Positions 27,240 to 36,173 of a stretch of DNA of 64,000 nucleotides are shown in pieces. Every line of letters starts with the position of its first letter. The first letter of the stretch is position 1. The notes under the pieces were generated by a model. It searched no databases, was not told the DNA's origin, and saw only the letters and a program-made list of their open reading frames with translations. Position numbers and translations under genes: made by a program. This DNA comes from Desulfovibrio sp. (GTDB lineage: Bacteria > Desulfobacterota > Desulfovibrionia > Desulfovibrionales > Desulfovibrionaceae). The stretch covers positions 33,612-97,611 of the forward strand of contig NZ_WASP01000001.1 of the NCBI RefSeq assembly GCF_009712225.1, in the 5' to 3' direction.

Positions 27240-28244
27240 TTACTTGTTGGTCTTAAGGAAGGTCTTGGCGCGAGCCGCTTCGGGCGAGTTGGGGTATTTC
27301 TTGATCAGCTCTTCAAGGCGGGCCTTGGCGGCGGCAGCCTGATTGAGCTTGCTGAAGCTGATGCCCTGCTTGAGGTAGGCACCGGGTGCGCTGGAGGACG
27401 AGGGGTACTTCTTGATGACCGCGTCATAAGCCAGCGCCGCGTCGGCAAACTGGTTGCGCTGGAAGTAGCACTCGGCCAGGTAATACTGGGCTTCGGGAGC
27501 CTGACTGTGGTCTTTGTAGTTTTTCAGAAAATCAGAAAACGAGCGCTGAGCTTCATCGTACTTTCTGGCATTGTACGAATTTACACCGGCGTCAAAAAGC
27601 GCCAGCGAAATGTCTTTTTTGGGAGCCTGAACCTGCGGCTCGGGCTGGGGGCTGGGCTGGCCCCATGTGCTGGAACTGGGGTTGATGACGCCCTGAGGCG
27701 GCGTGGAAACCGCGCCCTGGTCGCCCGCGGCAGAAGCCGCCGCATAGCCCGTGGTGCCAGCTGCCAGACCGCCAGCGGCGGCCTGCCCGTAAGAGGGCTG
27801 CCCATAGCTGGGCTGGCTGAAAGCGGGCGCAGCCTGAGGAGCAGCCTGAGGAGCCGCCTGGGGCGCAAACTGGGGTGCAGAGCCGGAACCACCGCTGCTC
27901 ATGGGATCACCCAGATTCAGGTTCAGCGCCATGCTGCGCTCAACCTGACGCAATGCTTCGTCGTGCGCACGCACGCGGGCCACCAGGGCATGTGCGCCAC
28001 CGGCATTCTGAATGTCGTCAAGCTGCCCCTTGAGCGTGTTTACTTCCTGACGCAAGGTCTGAAGCTGGTTCCAGGCATCGGCCTGAGCCGGTTGCATCTG
28101 GCGCAGCTGCATGTCTTGCTGTTGCACCTGCTGTTCCAGTGAAATGCTGCCGTTGCCGCTGCTGGTGCTGCCGCCCATGCAGCCACTGAGGGGCAGAGCC
28201 GTGCAGGCCAGGGCCAGAATGTACAGAGAACGGAGTGTGCGCAT
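27240..28244 (-). CDS. cpoB: Tol-Pal system protein YbgF/CpoB
   Basis: A 334-residue envelope protein. It has a lipoprotein signal (ALPLSGC), a coiled coil (residues 30-95, LEQQVQQQDMQLRQ and LNTLKGQLDDIQNA), a long Gln/Pro/Ala/Tyr-rich linker with repeats, and three C-terminal TPR repeats (LFDAGVNSYNARKYDEAQRSF, APEAQYYLAECYFQRNQFADA, SSAPGAYLKQGISFSKL). In enterics CpoB links peptidoglycan synthesis with Tol-Pal function. The lipobox is a difference from soluble E. coli CpoB. The ATG at 28244 was preferred because GAGGGT precedes it. No tol genes are nearby. Confidence 0.85.
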   Translation of the reverse strand: MRTLRSLYILALACTALPLSGCMGGSTSSGNGSISLEQQVQQQDMQLRQMQPAQADAWNQLQTLRQEVNTLKGQLDDIQNAGGAHALVARVRAHDEALRQVERSMALNLNLGDPMSSGGSGSAPQFAPQAAPQAAPQAAPAFSQPSYGQPSYGQAAAGGLAAGTTGYAAASAAGDQGAVSTPPQGVINPSSSTWGQPSPQPEPQVQAPKKDISLALFDAGVNSYNARKYDEAQRSFSDFLKNYKDHSQAPEAQYYLAECYFQRNQFADAALAYDAVIKKYPSSSSAPGAYLKQGISFSKLNQAAAAKARLEELIKKYPNSPEAARAKTFLKTNK

Positions 28245-28255
28245 AGTACCCTCTT

Positions 28256-28462
28256 TCAATTTTGCACTTTTCCCAGAACTTTTTTACGTCCGGTGAAAAT
28301 ATAGATTATTCCTCCCACAATCGGCAGAAAAACTACCAGCACAAGCCACAGGGCGCGCTGTTGCGGGTTTTCAAACTCGTGTCCCCAGATGTGCAGAATG
28401 CTCCACAATGTGGGAATCATGGGGAACATTACCACAAGCACATGCCACCAATGAAAGATCAT
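28256..28462 (-). CDS. Small membrane protein, PLDc_N family
   Basis: A 68-residue protein with two hydrophobic helices: [22 protein letters not shown], then [25 protein letters not shown]. The sequence resembles the PLDc_N (phospholipase D N-terminal) domain found alone in many small inner-membrane proteins. Function is unknown. It starts 4 bp inside the end of lspA, so it is translated with it, and precedes cpoB on the same transcript. Confidence 0.75.
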   Translation of the reverse strand: MIFHWWHVLVVMFPMIPTLWSILHIWGHEFENPQQRALWLVLVVFLPIVGGIIYIFTGRKKVLGKVQN

Positions 28463-28986
28463 GCTGTTCCTCCCTTGCCGGGGGTTGGTTTGCCGTCCTT
28501 GCGGTCGGCAGCAGCCTGGGGCTTGCGCCAGAGAATCAGGCAGGCGAGCACAGCGCCCACAAATATGGCCGAATCGGCCACGTTAAAGGCAGGCCAGTGC
28601 CAGTCGCCCCAATAAACATCCAGAAAGTCCACCACAGCGCGGAAGCGCACGCGGTCAACCAGATTGCCCAGCGCGCCGCCCATCACCAGGCCCAGAGCCG
28701 TAAACAGCCAGGGGTCTTCGTCAGAGCTGCGCACAAGCATGATTATGGCCCACACCGCCACAACCGTGGCGACGAGAAACAGCCAGAACTGCCACTCGAT
28801 GTCAGACCTGTTCAGAAAGCCGAATGCCGCACCCCTGTTGCGGATATTGACCAGGTCAAACAGCCCGGCAATAACCGTAATGGGTCTGTGCTCCGGTATG
28901 AACTGCATGACGGCCCACTTGCTTGCCTGGTCGAGAACCATGGCAACAATGGCCGCAATGCCGAGTATTCTATAGCGCCTTGGCAT
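28459..28986 (-). CDS. lspA: Signal peptidase II
   Basis: LspA cleaves lipoprotein signal peptides just before the lipid-modified cysteine. The 175-residue protein has four membrane helices and the conserved motifs [30 protein letters not shown] and [11 protein letters not shown], holding the two catalytic aspartates. The start MPRRYRI follows the ileS stop by 5 bases. ileS-lspA pairing is common in many bacteria. The Lys/Gly-rich C-terminal tail is longer than usual. Confidence 0.94.
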   Translation of the reverse strand: MPRRYRILGIAAIVAMVLDQASKWAVMQFIPEHRPITVIAGLFDLVNIRNRGAAFGFLNRSDIEWQFWLFLVATVVAVWAIIMLVRSSDEDPWLFTALGLVMGGALGNLVDRVRFRAVVDFLDVYWGDWHWPAFNVADSAIFVGAVLACLILWRKPQAAADRKDGKPTPGKGGTA

Positions 28987-28991
28987 TCGTG

Positions 28992-31808
28992 TTACGCATC
29001 CATGCCCTTGATAACAGCGGCGCAACGCGGGCACAGCGTGGGATGCGCAGCATCCGTGCCAAGCTCGGTGCTGTATATCCAGCAGCGTTCGCACTTTTCG
29101 CCGTGGGCCTTCTCCACCCCAATGGCCAGACCGGCGATTTCTTCATCGCGGTAGGCATCCTGCGGGGCGTTTTCAATGGGCTGCAGGGCAATCTGCGAAA
29201 CAATGCAGAAAGCGCGCAGGTCGGTATTCAGGCTTTCAATACGCTGGCGCAGCTCGTCGGCCACAAAAAGGGTCACACGCGTGTCGAGCGAGTGGCCGAT
29301 AACGCCATCGCGGCGCATGGGTTCAATGGCCTTGGTGGTAGCGCCACGCACGGCGGTGAGCACTGTCCAGTCGTCGCGCTTGCCTTCTTCAAGCAGGAAG
29401 GGAGCGGAATCGACCGGTTGCAGTGCAAATACCGTGGGTTCCGTGCCGCGCAGACCTGCGGGCAGATGGGCGTAGATTTCCTCTGCCGTAAAGGAGAGTA
29501 CCGGGGCCATGTCGCGCAGCAGCATGCCGAGTATGTGCCACATGGCAGTCTGGGCAGAGCGGCGCTCCACGCTGGTGGGGCCCGAGGCGTAGAGGCGGTC
29601 TTTCAGAATATCCAGATACATGGACGAAAGATCCGTCACGCAGTAGTTGTGCAGTGTGTGGTAAACCTTGTGGAAGTCAAAATCCATGTAGGCCTGCTGC
29701 ACGCGGTCATGCACGCGCGCGGCGGCATCAAGGGCAAAGCGGTCGAGCGGCAGCAGATCGTCCAGCGGCAGCAGATCGTCCTTGCCCAGGCCTTCCAGGT
29801 TGCCCAGAATATAGCGGCAGGTATTGCGAATGCGGCGGTAGGCATCCACAAGGCGGCCCAGAATTTCGTCTGAAATGCGGATGTCTTCGCGATATTCCAC
29901 AGAAGAAACCCACAGGCGCACGATTTCCGCGCCAAACTTTTCAATCAGCTCTTGCGGCGCAATGACGTTGCCAATGGATTTGGACATCTTGCGGCCTTCG
30001 CCGTCCACCACGTAGCCGTGGGTAAGCACAGACTTGTAGGGAGCCCGCTTGCGTGTGCCCTCGCTGACCAGCAGCGAGCTGTGGAACCAGCCACGGTGCT
30101 GGTCTGAACCTTCAAGGTACAGGTCGGCGGGGTAGGCCAGTTCCGGGCGCTGTTCAAGCACGGCGGCAAAGCTGGTGCCAGAATCAAACCACACGTCCAG
30201 AATGTCTGTTTCGCGCTTCCAGTGATTGCCGCCGCAGTGGGGGCAGGCAAGGCCCTGAGGCACTATTTCCGAAAGCTCGGCCTCGTACCAGTAGTCGCAG
30301 CCCGTGGGGTGCTTGGCAAACTTGTCGCAGATGTCGCGCATCCACGTGGGGTCGTTCCAGGCTTCGCCGCAGTCTTCGCACAGCAGGGCCATGATGGGCA
30401 CACCCCACTGCCGCTGACGCGAGATGCACCAGTCGGGCCGGAATTCGATCATGTTGTGGATGCGTTCGCGGCCCCAGGCGGGGATCCAGCGTACCTGCTC
30501 GTCGATGGCCTTGAGGGCGCGGCCGCGCAGGTCGTTCTTTTCCATGCTGATAAACCACTGGGTGGTGGCGCGGAAAATGACCGGCTGCTTGCAGCGCCAG
30601 CAGTGCGGGTAGGAGTGCTTGATCTTGGCCTGACGCAGCAGGGCGCCGACTTCTTCAAGCTTTTCAATTACCTTGGGGTTGGCTTCAAAAACATTCAGCC
30701 CGGCAAAGAACTGCACGGTAGGCAAAAAGCGGCCCGCGTCGTCCATGGGCGAGTAGATTTCAAGGCCGTATTTGAGGCCCACTTCGTAGTCCTCGCGACC
30801 ATGGCCGGGGGCGGTGTGGACACAGCCCGTGCCAGCCTCGAGGGTAACGTGCTGGCCCAGGATGATGGGTGACACGCGGTCGTAGAAGGGGTGCCGGGCC
30901 TTGAGGCCCTCAAGCTGCTCGCCGGTGGCACGGCCAAGAATCTGCGGGTCGCTCCAGCCAAACTGCTCGGCGCACGAGGCCAGCAGCTCTTCGGCCAGCA
31001 CATACTGGGCGTCGCCAGCCTGTACAAGCACGTAGGTAAATTCGGGGTGCAGGCAGACCGCCATGTTGTCCGGCAGGGTCCAGGGAGTGGTGGTCCAGAT
31101 GACCACAAAGGCATGGGCGGGGTCGGCTGCGGAAAATACGTTTTTCAGCCCCTCGTCCTTGAGCGGAAAGCGCACAAAGATGGAAGGCGAAGTGTGGTCG
31201 TAGTATTCAACCTCGGCTTCGGCAAGGGCGGTGTGGCACGAGCAGCACCAGTAGATGGGCTTTTTGGAGCGCATGACGCCGCCGGTTTCCACAAAGTTGG
31301 CAAGTTCGCGAGCGGTGGCGGCCTCGTAGGTGGGGCGCATGCTCATGTAGGGATCTTCCCAGTTGCCAAGCACGCCGAGACGGCGAAATTCCTTGCGCTG
31401 CACATCGATCCACTTTGAAGCGTATTCGCGGCAGAGCTTGCGCACCACATGGGCAGGCAGGGTCTTTTTCTTTTCCTTCAGTTCCTGCTCGACCTTGTGT
31501 TCGATGGGCAGGCCGTGACAGTCCCAGCCGGGAACATAGCGCGAGGCAAAGCCCGCCATGTTGCGCGATTTGACAATGATGTCCTTGAGAATCTTGTTGA
31601 GCGCCGTACCCATGTGGATGTGCCCGTTGGCGTAAGGGGGGCCATCGTGCAGCACATAGGTTCCCTTGCTGCCGGAAGCCTCAACCATGGCCTCGTAGCT
31701 GTTGATGGTATCCCACTTTTTCAGGGTTTCCGGCTCACGCTGGGCCAGGTTTGCTTTCATGGGAAAGGCGGTCTGAGGCAGGTTCAATGTTTTCTTATAA
31801 TCGCTCAT
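28992..31808 (-). CDS. ileS: Isoleucyl-tRNA synthetase
   Basis: Class I synthetase charging tRNA-Ile, 938 residues. The HIGH-type motif is GHIHMGT, the KMSKS motif KMSKSIGN is present, the CP1 editing domain sits between them, and the C-terminal zinc finger is [11 protein letters not shown]...CPRC. The catalytic site also shows internal zinc-binding cysteines (CPHCGG, CEDCG). It is followed closely by lspA. Confidence 0.96.
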   Translation of the reverse strand: MSDYKKTLNLPQTAFPMKANLAQREPETLKKWDTINSYEAMVEASGSKGTYVLHDGPPYANGHIHMGTALNKILKDIIVKSRNMAGFASRYVPGWDCHGLPIEHKVEQELKEKKKTLPAHVVRKLCREYASKWIDVQRKEFRRLGVLGNWEDPYMSMRPTYEAATARELANFVETGGVMRSKKPIYWCCSCHTALAEAEVEYYDHTSPSIFVRFPLKDEGLKNVFSAADPAHAFVVIWTTTPWTLPDNMAVCLHPEFTYVLVQAGDAQYVLAEELLASCAEQFGWSDPQILGRATGEQLEGLKARHPFYDRVSPIILGQHVTLEAGTGCVHTAPGHGREDYEVGLKYGLEIYSPMDDAGRFLPTVQFFAGLNVFEANPKVIEKLEEVGALLRQAKIKHSYPHCWRCKQPVIFRATTQWFISMEKNDLRGRALKAIDEQVRWIPAWGRERIHNMIEFRPDWCISRQRQWGVPIMALLCEDCGEAWNDPTWMRDICDKFAKHPTGCDYWYEAELSEIVPQGLACPHCGGNHWKRETDILDVWFDSGTSFAAVLEQRPELAYPADLYLEGSDQHRGWFHSSLLVSEGTRKRAPYKSVLTHGYVVDGEGRKMSKSIGNVIAPQELIEKFGAEIVRLWVSSVEYREDIRISDEILGRLVDAYRRIRNTCRYILGNLEGLGKDDLLPLDDLLPLDRFALDAAARVHDRVQQAYMDFDFHKVYHTLHNYCVTDLSSMYLDILKDRLYASGPTSVERRSAQTAMWHILGMLLRDMAPVLSFTAEEIYAHLPAGLRGTEPTVFALQPVDSAPFLLEEGKRDDWTVLTAVRGATTKAIEPMRRDGVIGHSLDTRVTLFVADELRQRIESLNTDLRAFCIVSQIALQPIENAPQDAYRDEEIAGLAIGVEKAHGEKCERCWIYSTELGTDAAHPTLCPRCAAVIKGMDA

Positions 31809-32233
31809 GCTGGCTCCCGGCGCAGTTCAACTCAAGGACTTGGCTATATTCGTAAGGTGAAAAAATCGATCTAGTGTGGGCAAATAGCGGGGTAAAGTCA
31901 AGAAGAGCAGGACGCAGTGTTCCTGCTGGCGTGGGCTGACGGCGCTCAGGCTATGGTAAAAAAGTTAACTGGCCAGTTTGAAAAATGCTGTCAAACAACT
32001 GCATTGCCGCACGGGTGTGCCACAGTGCTATGGTACACAGGTTGGCGGAACAGGCGGGCAAAACTGCATGCCAGAACAGGCAACTGCTGGCTGGCTATCC
32101 CGGTCGGAATGCGTTCCAGGCAGGCATGTCATGCCTGCATATGGCACGGGGCATATGCGCCAGTAGCCAGATCCTGTTGTCTCCAAGGGCAACCGGCGTT
32201 CCGTGCCCTTGTGCTTGTCTGCCCGCTGCCCGG
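31809..32233. other. Gene-free region between ileS and hypC with clustered palindromes
   Basis: No gene is supported here. A TTGACT (minus strand, near 31896-31901) lies about 90 bp upstream of ileS and may be a -35 element. GCAGGCATG-T-CATGCCTGC (32120-32138) and GCATATG/CATATGC with an 8-base spacer (32137-32158) overlap each other. AAGGGCA/TGCCCTT (32185-32210) lies just past the hypC stop, but no T-run follows it on the minus strand. Confidence 0.4.
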
Positions 32234-32485
32234 TCAGAAGTTTGCCGGTGTGCCTTCCAGTGCCTGTGCCAGTTCACGCAGCGCCGCAAGGCTGTCTTCT
32301 GCCTCTTTGGGGGTCATGACGTGCAGGGCAAAACCGGCATGTACGATCACGTAATCGCCGACCTTGGGTTCCTCGGGCAGCAGCATGACAGAAGCCGTAA
32401 GAAAGGTCTGGCTTTCGCCCACACGCACGCGGGCCATGCCCTCGCCCTGAAGCTCTTCAATTCTGGCTGGTATGGCAAGACACAT
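32234..32485 (-). CDS. hypC: Hydrogenase maturation chaperone HypC
   Basis: An 83-residue HypC/HybG/HupF-family chaperone that helps deliver the Fe(CN)2CO group to NiFe-hydrogenase large subunits. The essential N-terminal MCLAIPA with Cys2 is present, and the fold (VGDYVIVHAGFALHVMT) is standard. It stands alone, with no other hyp or hydrogenase gene in the window. The ribosome site AGAGGAAAC precedes the ATG. Confidence 0.9.
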   Translation of the reverse strand: MCLAIPARIEELQGEGMARVRVGESQTFLTASVMLLPEEPKVGDYVIVHAGFALHVMTPKEAEDSLAALRELAQALEGTPANF

Positions 32486-32786
32486 AATTGTTTCCTCTTG
32501 AAAGGCAGATAATCACTCACAGGGCCACGGCAAGGCCATGACTCTTCCACAGACTTTCAGCTTATCAGTGCGGCAGGCTTGACGCAAGGACACATTGGCT
32601 GTGTTACGGCAAGGGGCTAAAGTTGTGAGGTTTTATTACCCGTGAATCTTCATTTTTGTGGCTGCCACCCACCAGTCGAACGGCTGTGCTCTTGTGACCC
32701 CCGACTGTGAAAATATAAAAAGGCGGTAATCGATGCCGGTTACCGCCTTCTGTTTACCTCTCTGCGGTTCTGCCGCAGCGGGTCCT
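32486..32786. other. Gene-free gap upstream of hypC, ending in a terminator
   Basis: No coding sequence is supported. It should contain the hypC promoter; on the minus strand TTGCGT and TAAGCT are 17 bp apart upstream of hypC, a weak match. The strong hairpin at 32720-32749 is listed on its own. Confidence 0.4.
32716..32752 (-). terminator. Intrinsic terminator of the FemAB-like gene
   Basis: AAGGCGGTAA and TTACCGCCTT form a perfect 10-bp stem with a 10-base loop. A-rich sequence on the plus-strand left side gives a T-tract on the minus strand, 35 bp beyond the stop. Confidence 0.75.
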
Positions 32787-33851
32787 TCATGCGCCAAGCT
32801 CTCTGTACAGTGCCTCGGCATTCTGGATGGAACGGTATGCCCCTTCATTCAGCGGATAGTCCCACGAGCCGCTGCGCAGCTCGATGCGGCCGCCAAAGCC
32901 CGCCTTGAATCTGTGCAGCCCGTTAAAAGGGTGCGCGTCGTCTGGAGTGGGCGAAACAGCGCCCATTTCGTAGGTGAGACAGCCGCGCTGCCGCGCAATA
33001 CGCATGCCTGTCCAGTGCATGAGACTCGAGGCCATGTAGTTTCGCTTTATGTTGCCTGAAGCCCCGTACAGAAAGTTTGCGCACTGTCCCGAAATGCCGA
33101 TTATGGCGCCGGAGAGAATGTCGCGCCCGTGCCGGGTCAGCAAAAAGATAATATTCGTCCCGTCCTTGTTACCAAACTTGCAGTGGAACATGGCCGAGAA
33201 CTGCTGCATGCTGCAGGGGATAAATCCGTTTCTTCTGGCAGTCTGCACATACAAACCGTAAAAATCGGCAAGGCTGTCGCTGTCTGCCATATGCACGGTC
33301 ACGCCCTTGCGCTGGGCCAGCCCGATATTGTAGCGGGTCTTGGGCTTCATTCTGGCCAGTATGTTGTCTTCACTTCCGTCGAGGTCGACAACCAGAGAGC
33401 TTGCCACAGTCATGTCTGTGGAAGACTTTTTCAGGTTCCAGTATCTGGTGCCCATGTTCATGCGCATTTCGCGGATGCGCGGCTCGGGAAAGGCAGACCA
33501 GCCCTGTTCGTGCATTTCTTCTGCATACAGCGACTTCCACGGCAGGTCGTAGCGTATAAAGGCCACATCCGGTTCCAGCCGGTCAGCCAGTGCAAGGGAG
33601 AGGTCTTCCAGATACTGGCCGTACGAATCCTCAGCAGGGGCGTGTTCCGGACCCTGCGGCACAAGGGCAAGCTTGTGCCCGCAGTGGTCTTTTACAAGCA
33701 CCAGCACGTCGCCCCAGGTTTCGGAAGAAAGGATGTCAAAAGCCATGGGGGCCATGCCCATCTGCGATTTGACCTGCGCCCAGTAGGGTGTCTGAAACAG
33801 GATGTCTGTGGGGTTCAGATTGTTGGTCGCCTTGGCGATCACATCCACCAT
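32787..33851 (-). CDS. FemAB-family (GNAT-fold) aminoacyl transferase-like protein
   Basis: A 354-residue cytoplasmic protein of the FemAB/peptidoglycan bridge family. FemAB features are the ARMKPKTRYNIGLAQRKGV basic segment, the FLLTRHGRDILSGAIIGISG strand pair and the GLHRFKAGFGG signature near the C-terminus. Classical FemABX enzymes add amino acids from aminoacyl-tRNA to lipid II stem peptides in Gram-positives; in Gram-negative bacteria homologues act on other amines and the substrate here is unknown. It is flanked by terminators and forms its own transcript. Confidence 0.8.
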   Translation of the reverse strand: MVDVIAKATNNLNPTDILFQTPYWAQVKSQMGMAPMAFDILSSETWGDVLVLVKDHCGHKLALVPQGPEHAPAEDSYGQYLEDLSLALADRLEPDVAFIRYDLPWKSLYAEEMHEQGWSAFPEPRIREMRMNMGTRYWNLKKSSTDMTVASSLVVDLDGSEDNILARMKPKTRYNIGLAQRKGVTVHMADSDSLADFYGLYVQTARRNGFIPCSMQQFSAMFHCKFGNKDGTNIIFLLTRHGRDILSGAIIGISGQCANFLYGASGNIKRNYMASSLMHWTGMRIARQRGCLTYEMGAVSPTPDDAHPFNGLHRFKAGFGGRIELRSGSWDYPLNEGAYRSIQNAEALYRELGA

Positions 33852-33922
33852 GATACCTCCCTGTGGTTGGTGGGGATAAGGTTTTTACTCTGCAAACGGC
33901 GGGGTGCGGTTGCCCGGTGAAG

Positions 33923-34336
33923 CTACTGGTCGTAGTGCCCAGCACGTTCCGGCTGTTCTTCCACTTCATGTACTATAAGGTGCAGGGTTCCGCCGTTGGG
34001 ATTGGGCCAGAGAATTTCGTCACCCTCGGCCAGTCCCAACAGGGCGCTGCCCACTGGAGCCAGAATGGAAACCGTGTCGTCGCTGGCGTCTGTTTTGCCA
34101 GGGTACACGAGCTTCAGGCGGCGTTCGACACCTGAAGGCAGAACCGCGAAACGCACTGTGGAATTCATGGTCACCACGGTGGGCGGCACTTTTTCGGGGG
34201 CCACAACCGTGGCCCGGTAGAGTTCTTCTTCCAGAGCTTTATAGCCGGGAAAACTGCCGGCGGGCAGGCCTTCCAGCAGTGTTTCCAGCCTGGCGGCATC
34301 GCGGGTGGTAATAATAATATTGGGGTAATCTTGCAT
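33923..34336 (-). CDS. rnk: Regulator of nucleoside diphosphate kinase (GreA/B C-domain family)
   Basis: A 137-residue Rnk-type protein: an N-terminal helical hairpin and the C-terminal FKBP-like GreA/GreB domain, with motifs NSTVRFAVLPSGVERRLKLVYPG and ILAPVGSALLGLAEGDEILWP. Rnk binds RNA polymerase and in Pseudomonas influences NDK levels. It lacks the Gre coiled-coil catalytic tip. The start was placed at 34336 because GGAGG lies just upstream; 34348 would put the ribosome site inside the gene. A terminator-like hairpin about 45 bp upstream is notable. Confidence 0.85.
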   Translation of the reverse strand: MQDYPNIIITTRDAARLETLLEGLPAGSFPGYKALEEELYRATVVAPEKVPPTVVTMNSTVRFAVLPSGVERRLKLVYPGKTDASDDTVSILAPVGSALLGLAEGDEILWPNPNGGTLHLIVHEVEEQPERAGHYDQ

Positions 34337-34380
34337 GTTGTCCTCCATGACACTGCACAGAACGATAGTCGTGGCGTAAA

Positions 34381-34413
34381 AAAAGAGGGCGTAACCTGTA
34401 CGCCCTCTTTTTT
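34381..34413. terminator. Terminator-like hairpin in the rnk leader
   Basis: A 13-bp perfect stem (AAAAGAGGGCGTA with its complement, loop ACCTG) with T-rich flanks on both strands. On the minus strand it lies before rnk, 45 bp upstream of the start codon, so it could insulate rnk or act as an attenuator. Confidence 0.65.
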
Positions 34414-34730
34414 CTGAACTGTAGGTGTGGGGCGTTCTCAGGTTGCAAAAAAACGGCGAAGTTCAACAACTTCGCTGCCAGTATTTCTTGCAGATTGAAC
34501 GCTGAAAAACATTGTCTTGTCCTGATGAGAAAAAAAGTTTGTACGCAAAAAAATGAAGCTTTCTTTTTTACGGAAAGCTTGCAGGCACGCTTGTTCCGCG
34601 TGTTTCAATTTATAATATCTGTAATCAGCTATGTAGGCAAGCTCAAAAGCAAAAATTCATTTCATGTTGTGAATCATCAATTAATATGATGACTACTGAT
34701 CTTTTACGAGAGAGCCACGCTTGCGGGCGT

Positions 34731-34763
34731 AAAAAAAGGCGAGGCCTTGCGGCCTCGCCTTTT
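34731..34763 (-). terminator. Intrinsic terminator of the nhc operon
   Basis: A 13-bp stem (AAAAGGCGAGGCC with its complement, loop TTGC) with A7 on the plus-strand left side, giving a T-run on the minus strand, 20 bp past the nhcD stop. Confidence 0.85.
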
Positions 34764-34782
34764 GATCACATGCTCTAAAGGC

Positions 34783-34932
34783 CTAGTGCTTGGAGCCCTT
34801 GGAGCGGTCTTTTTTGTCAGGGAAAAGGACGAAGTTCCAGTACAGCACGTAAACCGGCAGTACCACAAACATCATCACATAAGCCCAGCTCTTGGTGAAG
34901 AGAAAATACTGATAAAAAGTATTGAATTCCAT
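34783..34932 (-). CDS. nhcD: Small membrane subunit of the nine-heme cytochrome complex
   Basis: A 49-residue protein with one membrane helix (WAYVMMFVVLPVYVLYWNFVLF) and a basic Lys/Asp/Ser tail. It is too short for most gene finders. A strong AGGAGGAGAA site sits 7 bases before the ATG, and it lies 23 bp after nhcC on the same strand, just before the operon terminator. A matching small gene closes the nine-heme cytochrome operon (9hcD) of D. desulfuricans, and HmcD plays this part in Hmc. Function in complex assembly is inferred. Confidence 0.8.
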   Translation of the reverse strand: MEFNTFYQYFLFTKSWAYVMMFVVLPVYVLYWNFVLFPDKKDRSKGSKH

Positions 34933-34955
34933 GAGATTCTCCTCCTAAGCGCGGC

Positions 34956-36173
34956 TTAGTGTTCTTCGCCCTTGAAGTCTGGGTGTTCGTACAGCACCGG
35001 CATGTTGTAAACGATGAAGCGGTAAACCGTGACGATCATGGTCACCACAAACATGGAGATGCAGATTTCCCAGATGCTGGGGAAGTAGCGCTCTGCCGAA
35101 GGCAGCGTGTAGTTGAAGGCGACCATGGAAACGTTGAAACGGTTCAGCACGATGCCCAACACGGTGTTGGTAGCGCCAATGCGGCACAGGGTCAGGTTGC
35201 GATCGCGCGCGCCCTTGGCGTAGATCAGGGCGGGCATGAGCACAAAGCCCAGCATTTCCACCATCCACCACGCGCCGTAGCCCGTGAAGAGGTAGGGGAT
35301 GTTGGCCTGCACAAGCATGTCGATGAGCTTGAGCATGAAGTAGGCAAACAGGATGAACGAGGCCGCGCGGGAGAAGCTGAAGGTAACATCGTCAGCTTCA
35401 GCCAGGTGGGTCTTGTCCATGTAGTGGTGCACGCCACGGTGGGCCAGCATGCCTTCAAAGACAACCATGGACGCGCCAGCGGCCATGGAGCTTACGAAGA
35501 AGAACATGGGCATGAAGGGCGAGTACCACAGGGGGAACAGCTTACCAGGAGCGATCAGGTAGAGCGCGCCGAGCGAGGACTGGTGCAGGGTGGACAGGGT
35601 CACGCCGAAGATGGTCAGCGGAATGGTGCACTTGATCACGATCTTGCGGATCTTGAGCAACCAGGGGTAGCGGCACGACAGCCATTCCAGCGGTGCAACC
35701 GAGAATTCGATGAGCAGCACTGTAACGTAGGTAGCCACGCACAGACCCACTTCAAAGAGAACCGAGGTCGTACCGGGGAAGAAGAACATGAAGGGCAGAC
35801 GCAGCGGATGACCAAGGTCATACAGCAGGGCGACAACCACGAAACCGTAGCCCAAAAAGGCCGTGGTGATGGCCGGGCGCACGGCAGAGTGGAAGTGCTT
35901 CATGCCCATGATGTAGCAGGCCACGGTGGTGAAGTAGCCGCCCGCTGCAAGGCACACGCCGCACAGAAGGTCAAAGCCAATCCACATGCCCCAGGGCTGC
36001 ACATCGCTGAGGTTGGTTACAGAGCCGATACCCACGGTAAAGCGGATAACGGTGATGATGAAGCCCACCGTCAGAATGATGGCGGAAATGATATTGCCAG
36101 GGGTGGGCGTCAGGAATTCGCTGATATTGAACAGCTTGTCCCTGGTGGGAATAACTATGCTGTGATGTGCCAT
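34956..36173 (-). CDS. nhcC: NrfD-like integral membrane subunit of the nine-heme cytochrome complex
   Basis: A 405-residue protein with about ten membrane helices, of the NrfD/HmcC/PsrC family that carries menaquinol oxidation or reduction in redox complexes. Helices start at IISAIILTVGFIITVIRF; characteristic short motifs include QPWGMWIGFDLLCGV and YDLGHPLR. Its stop is adjacent to nhcD and its ATG lies on the last base of nhcB's stop region (1-bp gap), so the operon is tightly coupled. It anchors the periplasmic NhcA-NhcB pair to the membrane. Confidence 0.9.
   Translation of the reverse strand: MAHHSIVIPTRDKLFNISEFLTPTPGNIISAIILTVGFIITVIRFTVGIGSVTNLSDVQPWGMWIGFDLLCGVCLAAGGYFTTVACYIMGMKHFHSAVRPAITTAFLGYGFVVVALLYDLGHPLRLPFMFFFPGTTSVLFEVGLCVATYVTVLLIEFSVAPLEWLSCRYPWLLKIRKIVIKCTIPLTIFGVTLSTLHQSSLGALYLIAPGKLFPLWYSPFMPMFFFVSSMAAGASMVVFEGMLAHRGVHHYMDKTHLAEADDVTFSFSRAASFILFAYFMLKLIDMLVQANIPYLFTGYGAWWMVEMLGFVLMPALIYAKGARDRNLTLCRIGATNTVLGIVLNRFNVSMVAFNYTLPSAERYFPSIWEICISMFVVTMIVTVYRFIVYNMPVLYEHPDFKGEEH

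Larger units (their letters stand above)
34337..34782. other. Gene-free AT-rich region between rnk and nhcD
   Basis: About 446 bp with AT-rich sequence from 34500 to 34700 and no supported gene. It contains two terminator hairpins (34381-34411 and 34734-34763, listed separately). A 64-codon frame at 34495 has no ribosome site or recognisable features and was not called. Confidence 0.5.

Noticed and set aside
34495..34689. A 64-codon plus-strand frame in an AT-rich gap
   Set aside because: No ribosome site and no recognisable features; composition fits non-coding DNA.
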